The notes under the pieces are model-generated. The model did not search any database and was not told the origin of the DNA. It saw only the letters and a list, made by a program, of their open reading frames with translations. A DNA stretch of 64,000 nt from Qipengyuania_C sp046254955. Lineage in GTDB: Bacteria; Pseudomonadota; Alphaproteobacteria; Sphingomonadales; Sphingomonadaceae. A program made the translations under genes and the position numbers. The DNA is taken from positions 992,001 to 1,056,000 of the forward strand of contig NZ_JBJXRG010000001.1 in NCBI RefSeq assembly GCF_046254955.1, given 5' to 3'. Positions 1 to 7,352 of the stretch are shown in pieces. How positions within the stretch are numbered: the stretch's first letter is position 1; each line of letters opens with the position of its first letter.

Positions 1-976
1 GCGCGTCGCGAAATGCCTTGGCTCGCTCGCCTGAAGAGGGATGCGTGGCGATCCATCCGACAATCGCGGGCTCGCCATCTTCATCGCCGCCGTATTGCTC
101 GATCATGCGCTCGAAGAAGGCAGCGGTTCCCAGCGGGGAGATGGAAGCTTCCTGCAACCGGGCGCGGGCGTAGGAATCGGCTTCGCGTTCGGCGTCGCGC
201 GAGTAATCGAGGCTGGCGACACCAAAGGCTGTGTCCGCAAAGCTGGAATTGAAGCCGCTTAACAGGATCGACAGGCCAAACTGGCGCAGGACCGAAGTCA
301 TGACATGGCGCTCGCGAACGTGGCCGACTTCGTGGGCTAGCACGCCCACCACTTCCTCGACGCTTTCCGCTTCCTGGATCAGTCCGTCGAACAGAAGAAT
401 CTGCCCGCCGGGGAGCGCGACCGCGTTGACCATGTCGATATTGGCGACGCCCACGCGGACTTTCTCGGCTCCGGGATCGACGGCCTCGACCATTTTCGCG
501 ATCGCCTCGTCACCGTAAGGAGTGCTGCACAGCCGGTTGCCGAAATCGCCGATCATCGCATCGCCCAAGCGTCGCTCCCAGGTTTCGGGGACGCGCGGGC
601 CGAGCCATTCGGGCGCGGTGAGGAACGCTGATAGTGCTGCTGCGCTGACCAGCCCGAAGGCGATGCTCGCCTTGATGAGGCCGAAGCGATCAACCCATCC
701 GCCATATCTCGCTTCGCCCGGAAGCACTGCGTCAAAGCTGGCGGGCAGGTCGCGCGGCACGGTCAGGCGAAAGTTGTCATTGCTGCCGAGCGCATAGACA
801 TGACTGTCGCGGCGGCTGTCGACATGGCGCAGGTCGTCCGCTGCGACTGCGACATCGTCACCCCAATCGGATCGCAGCCGGATGGTGCCAGGACCCTCTA
901 GCGCCGCCCAGCCATCGTGGCGCGCGGCCGATTGGCCGTCGTACCAGCTGACCGGGATGCGCTCGTCGTCGGTCAA
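1..976 (-). CDS. M48 family zinc metallopeptidase (C-terminus off the window)
   Basis: Membrane-associated M48 (HtpX/Oma1-like) protease. The reverse-strand translation is open from the stop of the DUF898 gene to the window edge, about 325 residues. An N-terminal soluble region of about 90 residues precedes a hydrophobic stretch (IKASIAFGLVSAAALSAFL), then the zinc motif HEVGH at residues 215-219 (bases 334-320) and a DAEREAD segment that should supply the third ligand. No ATG fits. The first start codon after the upstream stop is TTG at 976, with GGGAG about 11 bases before it. It lies two codons downstream of the DUF898 stop in the same frame. DUF898 and M48 genes are, to my knowledge, commonly adjacent in Proteobacteria. 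The family call is secure; the start is inferred. Confidence 0.85.
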   Translation of the reverse strand, partial: MTDDERIPVSWYDGQSAARHDGWAALEGPGTIRLRSDWGDDVAVAADDLRHVDSRRDSHVYALGSNDNFRLTVPRDLPASFDAVLPGEARYGGWVDRFGLIKASIAFGLVSAAALSAFLTAPEWLGPRVPETWERRLGDAMIGDFGNRLCSTPYGDEAIAKMVEAVDPGAEKVRVGVANIDMVNAVALPGGQILLFDGLIQEAESVEEVVGVLAHEVGHVRERHVMTSVLRQFGLSILLSGFNSSFADTAFGVASLDYSRDAEREADSYARARLQEASISPLGTAAFFERMIEQYGGDEDGEPAIVGWIATHPSSGERAKAFRDA

Positions 977-979
977 GGT

Positions 980-2065
980 TCAGATTGCTCCCACATCGAA
1001 GGCATCGAGCAGGCCTTCGCCGTGCTTCGAAGTCTTGGTGGTGGACTGCGTCAGCTCGTCGAGCCGCACTTCGCCTGAGGCTTCCATGTGGTTGATGAAG
1101 AATTTCCAGTGGCGATAGCTCAGGAAGATCCAACCGATGCCGAGTGTGAAGACAACTAGAAAAAAGTCACCAAGATAGAGCTTCACCCAGTCCATCGTCG
1201 ATGCGCCGAAATGGAAATGGAGGTCACCCAATTGGGTTGCTCCGACCGCTTCTCGATAGAACTTGGCATAGAACGCAGCGGCAATCAGACCGAGGCCAAG
1301 AAACCAGATGACGAGCGCCAGGAAGATCCCAAGTCCGGCCCCGATCCCGGCACCGGATTCCCCTCCCACGCCGTATCCAAGACCTCCACCCGAAACTGCA
1401 GCGACCCCTAGGCCCACAAACAGAATGATCGGCGCGAGGTAGAAGAGCAAGTAGCGCGCGAAAACTTCGCTCGCCCTAGCGTCAGAATGAAACTGAAAAG
1501 GCCCGAAGCTCATCTTGCTCCAGCGCTCGTTCCACAAGCTTGTCATCGACCAGGGCACGAGCAAACTGGCCGGAATATAGCCGACGAAGGTCTTCCACAT
1601 ATAGGAAAGGCCGAATTTGAAGCCCGGATCATCACTCCCACCGCGAATGCCATGCCAGCGCGTGCGTGCCAGGCGATAGCGCAGCGCGCGAAAGCGGGCG
1701 ACGCCGGTGAGGTAAAAGATGAACAGGAATGCGGCCGAAAACAGGATGACCGCAAGCCATTGCTGGTCGCGGAAGATCGCGCCTTGAAGGACAAAGTTGA
1801 GCAGGGTGAAAGGCAAGATGAAGAGCACCAGCACGATCAGGAAGCCCAGGAACAGCTCAAGGCCGGTCCCCGCCCACTCCAGACGTTCGTCGATAAAGCG
1901 GCTGCGCGACCACAGGTAGCGCCGCTCGCGCGCAGTCGCCCAGAAGCGGTAGATGCCTAGAGTGACAATTGTCAGCAGCAGGTTGGTAAAGGCAATCGGC
2001 GCAAATTCCTGCCACGTGCCTTCGAATTCGAAAGCGCTTTCGTTCGCCGCAGTCTCGTGATCCAT
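980..2065 (-). CDS. DUF898 (YjgN-like) multi-pass membrane protein
   Basis: Predicted inner-membrane protein of 361 residues, function unknown. It carries the family features: an early FEGTWQEF segment, TLGIYRFWATARERRYLWS, several hydrophobic helices including a long Gly/Ala-rich one around residues 225-275, and a C-terminal TLGIGWIFLSYRHWKFF repeat of the N-terminal pattern. The frame could open at 2188, but that extension does not look like protein. The ATG at 2065 begins a credible N-terminus (MDHETAANESAFEFEG) after AAGAGA. It is the first gene of a two-gene operon with the M48 protease, which starts two codons after its stop, so the pair may work together at the membrane. Confidence 0.85.
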   Translation of the reverse strand: MDHETAANESAFEFEGTWQEFAPIAFTNLLLTIVTLGIYRFWATARERRYLWSRSRFIDERLEWAGTGLELFLGFLIVLVLFILPFTLLNFVLQGAIFRDQQWLAVILFSAAFLFIFYLTGVARFRALRYRLARTRWHGIRGGSDDPGFKFGLSYMWKTFVGYIPASLLVPWSMTSLWNERWSKMSFGPFQFHSDARASEVFARYLLFYLAPIILFVGLGVAAVSGGGLGYGVGGESGAGIGAGLGIFLALVIWFLGLGLIAAAFYAKFYREAVGATQLGDLHFHFGASTMDWVKLYLGDFFLVVFTLGIGWIFLSYRHWKFFINHMEASGEVRLDELTQSTTKTSKHGEGLLDAFDVGAI

Positions 2066-2133
2066 TCTCTTGCGCCCCCTTGAGCCCGTGTAACCCCTAA
2101 GCTTGTCCTTTCCCGTCAAGGGCAAGTCAAGCC

Positions 2134-2148
2134 GCACCAATTTGGTGC
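2134..2148. promoter_or_regulatory. Perfect 7-1-7 inverted repeat, candidate operator
   Basis: GCACCAA-T-TTGGTGC lies in the 161-base divergent gap, about 69 bases before the DUF898 ATG and 79 bases before the phosphatase ATG. The symmetry and size fit a dimeric repressor site that could control both directions. No regulator is encoded next to it. Confidence 0.4.
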
Positions 2149-2226
2149 TGCACGGCTCCGTGATTTGATGAGGCCTTGTAATCGCCACGAAATCCTAGGA
2201 TTGCATGAATCGAGAGAGGAGAGGTC

Positions 2227-3885
2227 ATGCACCCAACCGAGAAGCCGCAAGCGCCGCCGGCGCTCACCACCGATCGCCGTTCGATCCTCGCTGCAGGCCT
2301 CTTTGGCATGGCCGGGCTTCCGGCGGCTGCGAACGCGAGTGCATTCCAGCGCGCGCGCGGCTTCACGCACAATGTTGCGAGCGGCGAGCCGGCGGCAAAT
2401 TCTGTATTGTTATGGACCCGCTTTCGGCCCGCCAGCGGCGAACCTGCGATGCTGCGCTTCGAAGTGTCCGACGCGATCGATTTTGCGCGGGTCGTCAGCA
2501 GCGGCGAAGTGGAAGCGTCGCCCGATCGAGACTGGTGCGTCAAGGCAATCGCAAGCGGGCTTTCGCCCAATCGCTGGTACTATTTTCGCTTCATTGCACC
2601 CGATGGCGCGATGTCACCTTTCGGCCGGACGCGTACTTTGCCTCAAGGCGGGATCGACAAGTGGCGCATGGCTGTGTTCGCATGTTCCAATCTCGGCTTT
2701 GGCTGGTTCAACGCCTATGCCCATGCCGCCGAAGCCGGCGACTTTGACTGCGTCCTGCACACGGGCGACTATATCTACGAGTATCCGCAAGGGACCTATC
2801 CCTCGCCAAGCCAGACGCAAAACGGCCGCGTTCTCGATCCGGCGCATGAGATTGTTGCACTGGCTGACTACCGGATGCGCTACGCAGCCTATCGCAGCGA
2901 TCCTGACCTCCAGCGCATCCATCAATTATTTCCTATGATTCCCGTGCCGGACGATCACGAGTTCACCAACGATCCGTGGAAAGACGGGGCGCAAAACCAC
3001 CAGCCCGAAACCGAGGGTTCGTGGGAGGTGCGCAAAGCCACCGCGCTCAGGGTCTATCGCGAGTGGATGCCAATCAGCGATGCGCTGTGGGAAAGCTACC
3101 AGATCGGTGACCTCGTTACGCTGTTCCGCATCGAAACCCGGATTACCGCGCGTGACAAACAATTCAGCTACTCCGAGCTCCTCAGCGGGCTTGAGCCGGG
3201 ACCTGAATGGGACGCCAAGCTCTCGGCCTTCCGCGACGGCAAGTGGCGGGATGCCTCTAGGACATTGCTCGGAAGCGAACAGGAGAGCTGGCTGTCAGGC
3301 GGCATGGCTGCTTCCGTGCGTTCGGGCCGCAAGTGGCAAGTGTTGCTCCAGCAGGTGATCATGGCCGAGCTTTATGCCGACCCGTCCTTGGCCGAAAACA
3401 TCCCGGCGGAAGCGAGCGAATTCATCAGTTCGCGACTGCGCAACCGTGCACTCGTCGCAAATCAGGGATTGCCGCTCAATATGGACGCGTGGGACGGCTA
3501 TCCTGCTGCACGCGAGCGATTGCTGAACTCGGCACGCGATGCGGACGCAAACCTCGTTGTCCTGACTGGCGATACACATAACGCCTGGGCGTCCGAATTA
3601 GGCGGGGCAGGGATCGAGTTTGCGGGACAATCGGTCACCTCGCCGGGCATGGAGAATTCGCTCGGCTGGATCCCGCCGGATCAGCTCGCACGATCGTTAG
3701 TCTCCAACAGCGAGCAGCTCAAATGGGTCAACACGCACCAACGCGGCTACATGGTGCTCGAGCTGACACCGCAGCGCGCGACCAGTGAATGGCGCTTCAT
3801 GGAGACGATCCGTCAACGCACGACGACACTCGCCGGAACGCATCGTGTTTCAAGCGAACTCGGGTCACAGCGACTCACGGTGTAG
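2227..3885 (+). CDS. phoD: PhoD-like alkaline phosphatase, Tat-exported
   Basis: Metallophosphoesterase of the alkaline phosphatase D family, 552 residues, a usual length. The N-terminus has a twin-arginine motif (TDRRSIL at about residue 15) and an Ala-rich hydrophobic segment ending ANASA, so export by Tat is expected. A PhoD N-terminal domain (FTHNVASGEPAANSVLLWTR) precedes the catalytic domain with HTGDYIYEY, DDHEFTNDPW and GDTHNAWASEL metal-binding motifs. The ATG is preceded by AGGAGAGG. It probably releases phosphate from organic phosphodiesters or monoesters in the periplasm. It stands alone, transcribed away from the DUF898 gene, with no pho box that I can recognise. Confidence 0.9.
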   Translation: MHPTEKPQAPPALTTDRRSILAAGLFGMAGLPAAANASAFQRARGFTHNVASGEPAANSVLLWTRFRPASGEPAMLRFEVSDAIDFARVVSSGEVEASPDRDWCVKAIASGLSPNRWYYFRFIAPDGAMSPFGRTRTLPQGGIDKWRMAVFACSNLGFGWFNAYAHAAEAGDFDCVLHTGDYIYEYPQGTYPSPSQTQNGRVLDPAHEIVALADYRMRYAAYRSDPDLQRIHQLFPMIPVPDDHEFTNDPWKDGAQNHQPETEGSWEVRKATALRVYREWMPISDALWESYQIGDLVTLFRIETRITARDKQFSYSELLSGLEPGPEWDAKLSAFRDGKWRDASRTLLGSEQESWLSGGMAASVRSGRKWQVLLQQVIMAELYADPSLAENIPAEASEFISSRLRNRALVANQGLPLNMDAWDGYPAARERLLNSARDADANLVVLTGDTHNAWASELGGAGIEFAGQSVTSPGMENSLGWIPPDQLARSLVSNSEQLKWVNTHQRGYMVLELTPQRATSEWRFMETIRQRTTTLAGTHRVSSELGSQRLTV

Positions 3886-3932
3886 TGCGCTGGTTCTTGC
3901 CTTGTTAAACATTCGCACCTAAGTGCGCCGGA

Positions 3933-4007
3933 ATGAACAAGGCACTCGCTACGACCGCAACAACTACCACCACCTCGGGCAACCGGGGGCGGTCGCTGTT
4001 GGTCTAA
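3933..4007 (+). CDS. Threonine-rich leader peptide of thrS
   Basis: A 24-codon ORF (ATG to TAA) sits 128 bases before thrS on the same strand. Its peptide begins MNKALATTATTTTTSGN; seven of the eight codons at positions 7-14 are threonine, using ACG, ACC, ACA and ACT. A run of codons for the cognate amino acid before an aminoacyl-tRNA synthetase gene is the hallmark of ribosome-mediated attenuation, as in the phenylalanine-rich leader of enterobacterial pheST. Two competing RNA helices follow (3983-4027 and 4018-4039), placed correctly relative to a ribosome stalled on these codons. There is no strong ribosome-binding site, only GGA touching the ATG, so translation remains to be shown. Confidence 0.75.
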   Translation: MNKALATTATTTTTSGNRGRSLLV

Positions 4008-4027
4008 GCCAAAGCGTCGCCACCCGG
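3983..4027 (+). promoter_or_regulatory. Candidate antiterminator helix of the thrS attenuator
   Basis: Bases 3983-3993 can pair with 4016-4027: nine Watson-Crick pairs and two G-U pairs, with A4022 bulged. The loop of about 22 bases contains the leader stop codon. The 3' arm overlaps the 5' arm of the 4018-4039 hairpin, so the two structures exclude each other. A ribosome stalled on the threonine codons (3951-3974) would leave the 5' arm free and favour this helix. Confidence 0.6.
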
Positions 4028-4039
4028 TTTCGGGTGGCG
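4018..4039 (+). promoter_or_regulatory. Attenuator hairpin before thrS
   Basis: CGCCACCCG (4018-4026) pairs perfectly with CGGGTGGCG (4031-4039) around a GTTT tetraloop, giving nine base pairs, mostly G-C. It starts 10 bases after the leader stop codon. No U-tract follows (CGGTGTCCTCC), so it is not a classical intrinsic terminator. Pausing, Rho-dependent termination or an effect on downstream folding are alternatives. Bases 4039-4045 can form a further seven-pair stem with 4072-4078. Confidence 0.65.
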
Positions 4040-4135
4040 CGGTGTCCTCCTGAAATCGGTAAGTAAAGCAAACACCGCTCTTCAAGCGCGTGTGGCTCTG
4101 TGCCATTAGCGCGCTCAAACGAGACGGATTGTAAG

Positions 4136-6151
4136 ATGACGGAACTTCTCAAGATCAGCCTGCCCGATGGATCGGTGCGCGAAGTGGAACCGGGCTCGAC
4201 GCCGGGCGATGTCGCCGCCGCAATCGGTCCCGGCCTTGCGAAGGCCGCGATTGCCGCTCGCGTGAATGGAGAGGTGCGGGACATTGGCCGTCCTTTTGAT
4301 GGCGATGCTGAGCTGGCGCTGATCACTTCGCGCGACGAAGCCGATGCGCTCGAACTGGCGCGGCATGACTATGCCCATGTGCTGGCGGAGGCAGTGCAGG
4401 CGCTGTGGCCCGGTACGCAAATTACTTTTGGGCCCGCGACGGACGACGGCTTTTACTATGACGTCAAAGCACCTGACGGCCGCGCTCCGTTCTCAATGGA
4501 TGATCTGCCCGCGATCGAGGAAGAAATGCGGCGGATCATCAATGCCGACAAGCCGCTGGTGCGCGAGGTCTGGTCGCGCCAGCAGCTGATCGAAAAATGG
4601 CAATCCGAAGGCGAGGTCTTCAAGGCCGAATGGGCGCAGGAATTGCCTGAGGACGAGGAACTGACGGTCTATTGGTCGGGCGAGCCCAATTCCGATGGGG
4701 CCTGGCTCGATATGTGCCGCGGCCCGCACCTGGCCTCCACGGGCAAGCTTGATCCGCAAGCCTTCAAGCTGATGCGCGTGGCCGGGGCCTATTGGCGCGG
4801 CGACCAGCGCAATCCGCAGCTGACGCGCATTTATGGCACGGGCTGGCTCAACAAGAAGCAGCTCGATGCGCATCTCCACCGGCTGGAAGAAGCGGGGAAA
4901 CGCGATCACCGCAAGCTGGGCCGCGAGATGAACTTGTTCCACTTGCAGGAAGAAGCGCATGGTAGCGTCTTCTGGCACCCCAATGGCTTTGTCATCTGGC
5001 GCGAGCTGGAGGCCTATATGCGCCGCAAGATTGACGGTGCGGGCTATCAGGAGGTCAAGACGCCGCAGGTGATGGACGCACGCCAGTGGGAACAATCGGG
5101 CCACTGGGGCAAATATCGCGAGAACATGTTTGTCATTCCGGATGAGGTGCCGAATACAGAAGACGAGGGCGATATCATCTCGGGCGATGCCGACTGGATG
5201 GCGCTGAAGCCGATGAATTGCCCGGCGCATGTCCTGATCTTCCGCCAGGGGATCAAGAGCTATCGCGATCTCCCGCTGCGTCTTTATGAGAACGGCTGCT
5301 GCCACCGCAACGAACCACATGGCGCGCTGCATGGCCTCATGCGGGTCCGCCAGTTCACGCAGGACGATGCGCATATCTTCTGCCGTGAAGACCAGATCGT
5401 CGAAGAAGTGCGCGCTTTTTGCGAACTCGCAGACGGGATCTACAAAGACTTTGGTTTCACCTATTCGATCAAGCTCGCCCTGCGTCCAGAGCAGCGTTAC
5501 GGATCGGACGAAGATTGGGACAAGGCCGAGGCCGAATTGCGCCAGGCCGTGATCGACGCGGGTATGGCGACCGAGGAATTTGGCTGGGAAGAGCTGCCCG
5601 GCGAAGGTGCCTTTTATGCGCCCAAGCTCGAATGGCATCTGACCGACGCGATCGGGCGAACGTGGCAAGTCGGCACGATCCAGTCTGACCGCGTTCTGCC
5701 CGAACGGCTGGATGCGAGCTATATCGGCGAGGATGGCGACAAGCACCGCCCGGTGATGCTGCACCGCGCGATCTTTGGCAGCTACGAGCGATTCATCGGC
5801 ATACTGATCGAGCATAATGCAGGGCGCCTGCCCGTATGGCTCGCGCCGACGCAGGCGGTTGTGGCGACGATTACGTCGAGCGCCGATGGCTATGCCGAAG
5901 AAGTTGCGGCCAAGCTGGAAGCGGCGGGCATTCGCGTCGAAGCGGATCTGCGCAACGAGAAGATCAACTACAAAGTGCGCGAACATTCAGTCGCCAAGGT
6001 GCCGCACCTGCTGGTGGTCGGCATGCGCGAGGCCGAGGAAAGTACGGTTGCTGTGCGGACGTTGGGCGAGAAGCACCAGAAGGTGATGAGCCTGGACGAA
6101 GCGATCACGATGCTGGAAGGCGCGGCGACGGCGCCGGACCTAGCGAATTGA
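4136..6151 (+). CDS. thrS: Threonyl-tRNA synthetase
   Basis: Charges tRNA-Thr in the cytoplasm. The 671 residues carry, in order, a TGS domain (LPDGSVREVEPGS), the threonyl/alanyl editing (SAD) domain with HDYAHVLAEAVQALWP, the class II catalytic core (MNCPAHVLIF with the zinc Cys, then the motif 2 region ENGCCHRNEPHGALHGLMR and QFTQDDAHIFC), and a C-terminal anticodon-binding domain (VREHSVAKVPHLLVVGM). The frame opens upstream at a GTG (4100), but homology begins at the ATG at 4136, which has only a weak GAGACGGA before it. The threonine-rich leader and attenuator at 3933-4039 suggest control by threonyl-tRNA supply. The gene appears monocistronic. Confidence 0.97.
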   Translation: MTELLKISLPDGSVREVEPGSTPGDVAAAIGPGLAKAAIAARVNGEVRDIGRPFDGDAELALITSRDEADALELARHDYAHVLAEAVQALWPGTQITFGPATDDGFYYDVKAPDGRAPFSMDDLPAIEEEMRRIINADKPLVREVWSRQQLIEKWQSEGEVFKAEWAQELPEDEELTVYWSGEPNSDGAWLDMCRGPHLASTGKLDPQAFKLMRVAGAYWRGDQRNPQLTRIYGTGWLNKKQLDAHLHRLEEAGKRDHRKLGREMNLFHLQEEAHGSVFWHPNGFVIWRELEAYMRRKIDGAGYQEVKTPQVMDARQWEQSGHWGKYRENMFVIPDEVPNTEDEGDIISGDADWMALKPMNCPAHVLIFRQGIKSYRDLPLRLYENGCCHRNEPHGALHGLMRVRQFTQDDAHIFCREDQIVEEVRAFCELADGIYKDFGFTYSIKLALRPEQRYGSDEDWDKAEAELRQAVIDAGMATEEFGWEELPGEGAFYAPKLEWHLTDAIGRTWQVGTIQSDRVLPERLDASYIGEDGDKHRPVMLHRAIFGSYERFIGILIEHNAGRLPVWLAPTQAVVATITSSADGYAEEVAAKLEAAGIRVEADLRNEKINYKVREHSVAKVPHLLVVGMREAEESTVAVRTLGEKHQKVMSLDEAITMLEGAATAPDLAN

Positions 6152-6160
6152 CATGATTGC

Positions 6161-6301
6161 CTAGAGGATGGCCGGGAAGGCCTGGCCGGCAAGGATCAGC
6201 GACAGAGCGCATCCCGTGACGAGCAGGTGACGCAGCAATGCCACCTTCTCGCCGAGGATATGTGTATCAGCCAGGGCGATTACCTTTGCCATGCGGTGCA
6301 T
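6161..6301 (-). CDS. Possible small single-helix membrane protein
   Basis: A 46-residue reverse-strand ORF fills most of the gap between thrS and the agmatine deiminase gene. It starts MHRMAKVIALADTHILGEK and ends in a hydrophobic stretch (LLVTGCALSLILAGQAF) able to form one membrane helix. There is no good ribosome-binding site and I recognise no family. It may be a chance ORF; it is listed because it ends 10 bases from the thrS stop and has a plausible membrane-peptide composition. Confidence 0.3.
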   Translation of the reverse strand: MHRMAKVIALADTHILGEKVALLRHLLVTGCALSLILAGQAFPAIL

Positions 6302-6358
6302 TCTGGCGGTAAAATCCTAACGAGCCGTTAAGGGCCGTCTAGCGCAGGCTGCGGGGCT

Positions 6359-7330
6359 TCAATTGAGGCGCGGCATTTGCTGGCTGGCGCAATGGAAGCC
6401 GCCGCCGCCGGCAAGTACAGCATCGGCAGGCAGGCCGATGGTCTCGCGATCGGGGAACAGCGCGGCGATGGCAGCAACGCCGTCGCTGTCATGCGGCGAA
6501 CCGAAAGTGGGCACAACGACCAGATTGGTGGTTATCGCGAAATTGGCATAGCTTGCCGGCTCAACCTCCCCGCCTCGCTCGATCCGTCCGGGTGAAGGGA
6601 TGTCGCGCACTTTCAAGTCCGCCTCACACAGTCGCTGGCGCGCATCGGCGTAGATCGCGGCATTCGGATCGTCAGCGCCGGTCGCAAAGGGAAGGGCGAC
6701 TTCACCTGGTGCAATGAATCGCGCCAGATTGTCGACATGGCCATCGGTGTGATCGTTGATGAGGCCATCGCCCAGCCAGACGATGCGTTCGAAACCGAGA
6801 TCGCGTTCCAACGCCCGCTCGATGTCTTCGCGGCTCATCAAGGGATTGCGATTTGGGTTCAGGAGGCATTGCTCGGTGGTCAGACAGAGTCCGGTGCTGT
6901 CGCCATCGACAGCTCCACCTTCGAGCACCCAGTCTGCGGAAATTACGGGCAGGTCTGCCGATTTTGCGAGCTCGTCTCCGATCGTCTGGTCACCGTCTAG
7001 TAGGTATTTCTCGCCCCAGCCGTTGAAGCGGGCTCGCACAGCCATTCCGTTACCCAGGACCAGCGGCCCGGTATCGCGCAACCAGATATCGCCATATTTG
7101 CGCCTCTCGAGCGAGACCCTGTCCGAGACCAACCCGCGCGCCAGCGCCGCATTCGCTTCGTCGCGAACCAGCAGGCGCACTTCCTGCCCGCTATCGGCGA
7201 CCGCGTTGGCGAAGGCAGCGATCTGTTCCTGTGCGCGCCCAAGAACGCCTGGCCATTCATCGGCCAGATGCGGGAAGCCGATCCACAGCCAGTCCTGCGG
7301 AGCCCATTCGGGCGGCATGGTCGCAATCAT
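6359..7330 (-). CDS. aguA: Agmatine deiminase family protein
   Basis: Peptidyl-arginine deiminase-like hydrolase of 323 residues, expected to convert agmatine to N-carbamoylputrescine and ammonia in the arginine decarboxylase route to putrescine. Guanidine-binding and catalytic segments are visible: YGDIWLRDTGPL, NDHTDGHVDNLARF, and the C-terminal nucleophile in GGGGFHCASQQMP. The frame could open at 7411, inside the upstream peptidase gene, but homology starts near MIATMPPEWAPQDWLW. I chose the ATG at 7330 (CAGGG before it); MPPEW at 7318 is possible. It lies 22 bases after the M28 peptidase gene on the same strand. No carbamoylputrescine amidase gene is nearby, so the substrate assignment rests on family similarity. 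Confidence 0.88.
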   Translation of the reverse strand: MIATMPPEWAPQDWLWIGFPHLADEWPGVLGRAQEQIAAFANAVADSGQEVRLLVRDEANAALARGLVSDRVSLERRKYGDIWLRDTGPLVLGNGMAVRARFNGWGEKYLLDGDQTIGDELAKSADLPVISADWVLEGGAVDGDSTGLCLTTEQCLLNPNRNPLMSREDIERALERDLGFERIVWLGDGLINDHTDGHVDNLARFIAPGEVALPFATGADDPNAAIYADARQRLCEADLKVRDIPSPGRIERGGEVEPASYANFAITTNLVVVPTFGSPHDSDGVAAIAALFPDRETIGLPADAVLAGGGGFHCASQQMPRLN

Positions 7331-7352
7331 GGCCCTGCCCAGACGTACCTGG

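Noticed and set aside
4493..5986. Long reverse-strand ORF (497 codons) opposite thrS
   Set aside because: Shadow frame of a GC-rich gene; composition (Arg, Leu, Ala, His-rich) without motifs and no ribosome-binding site.
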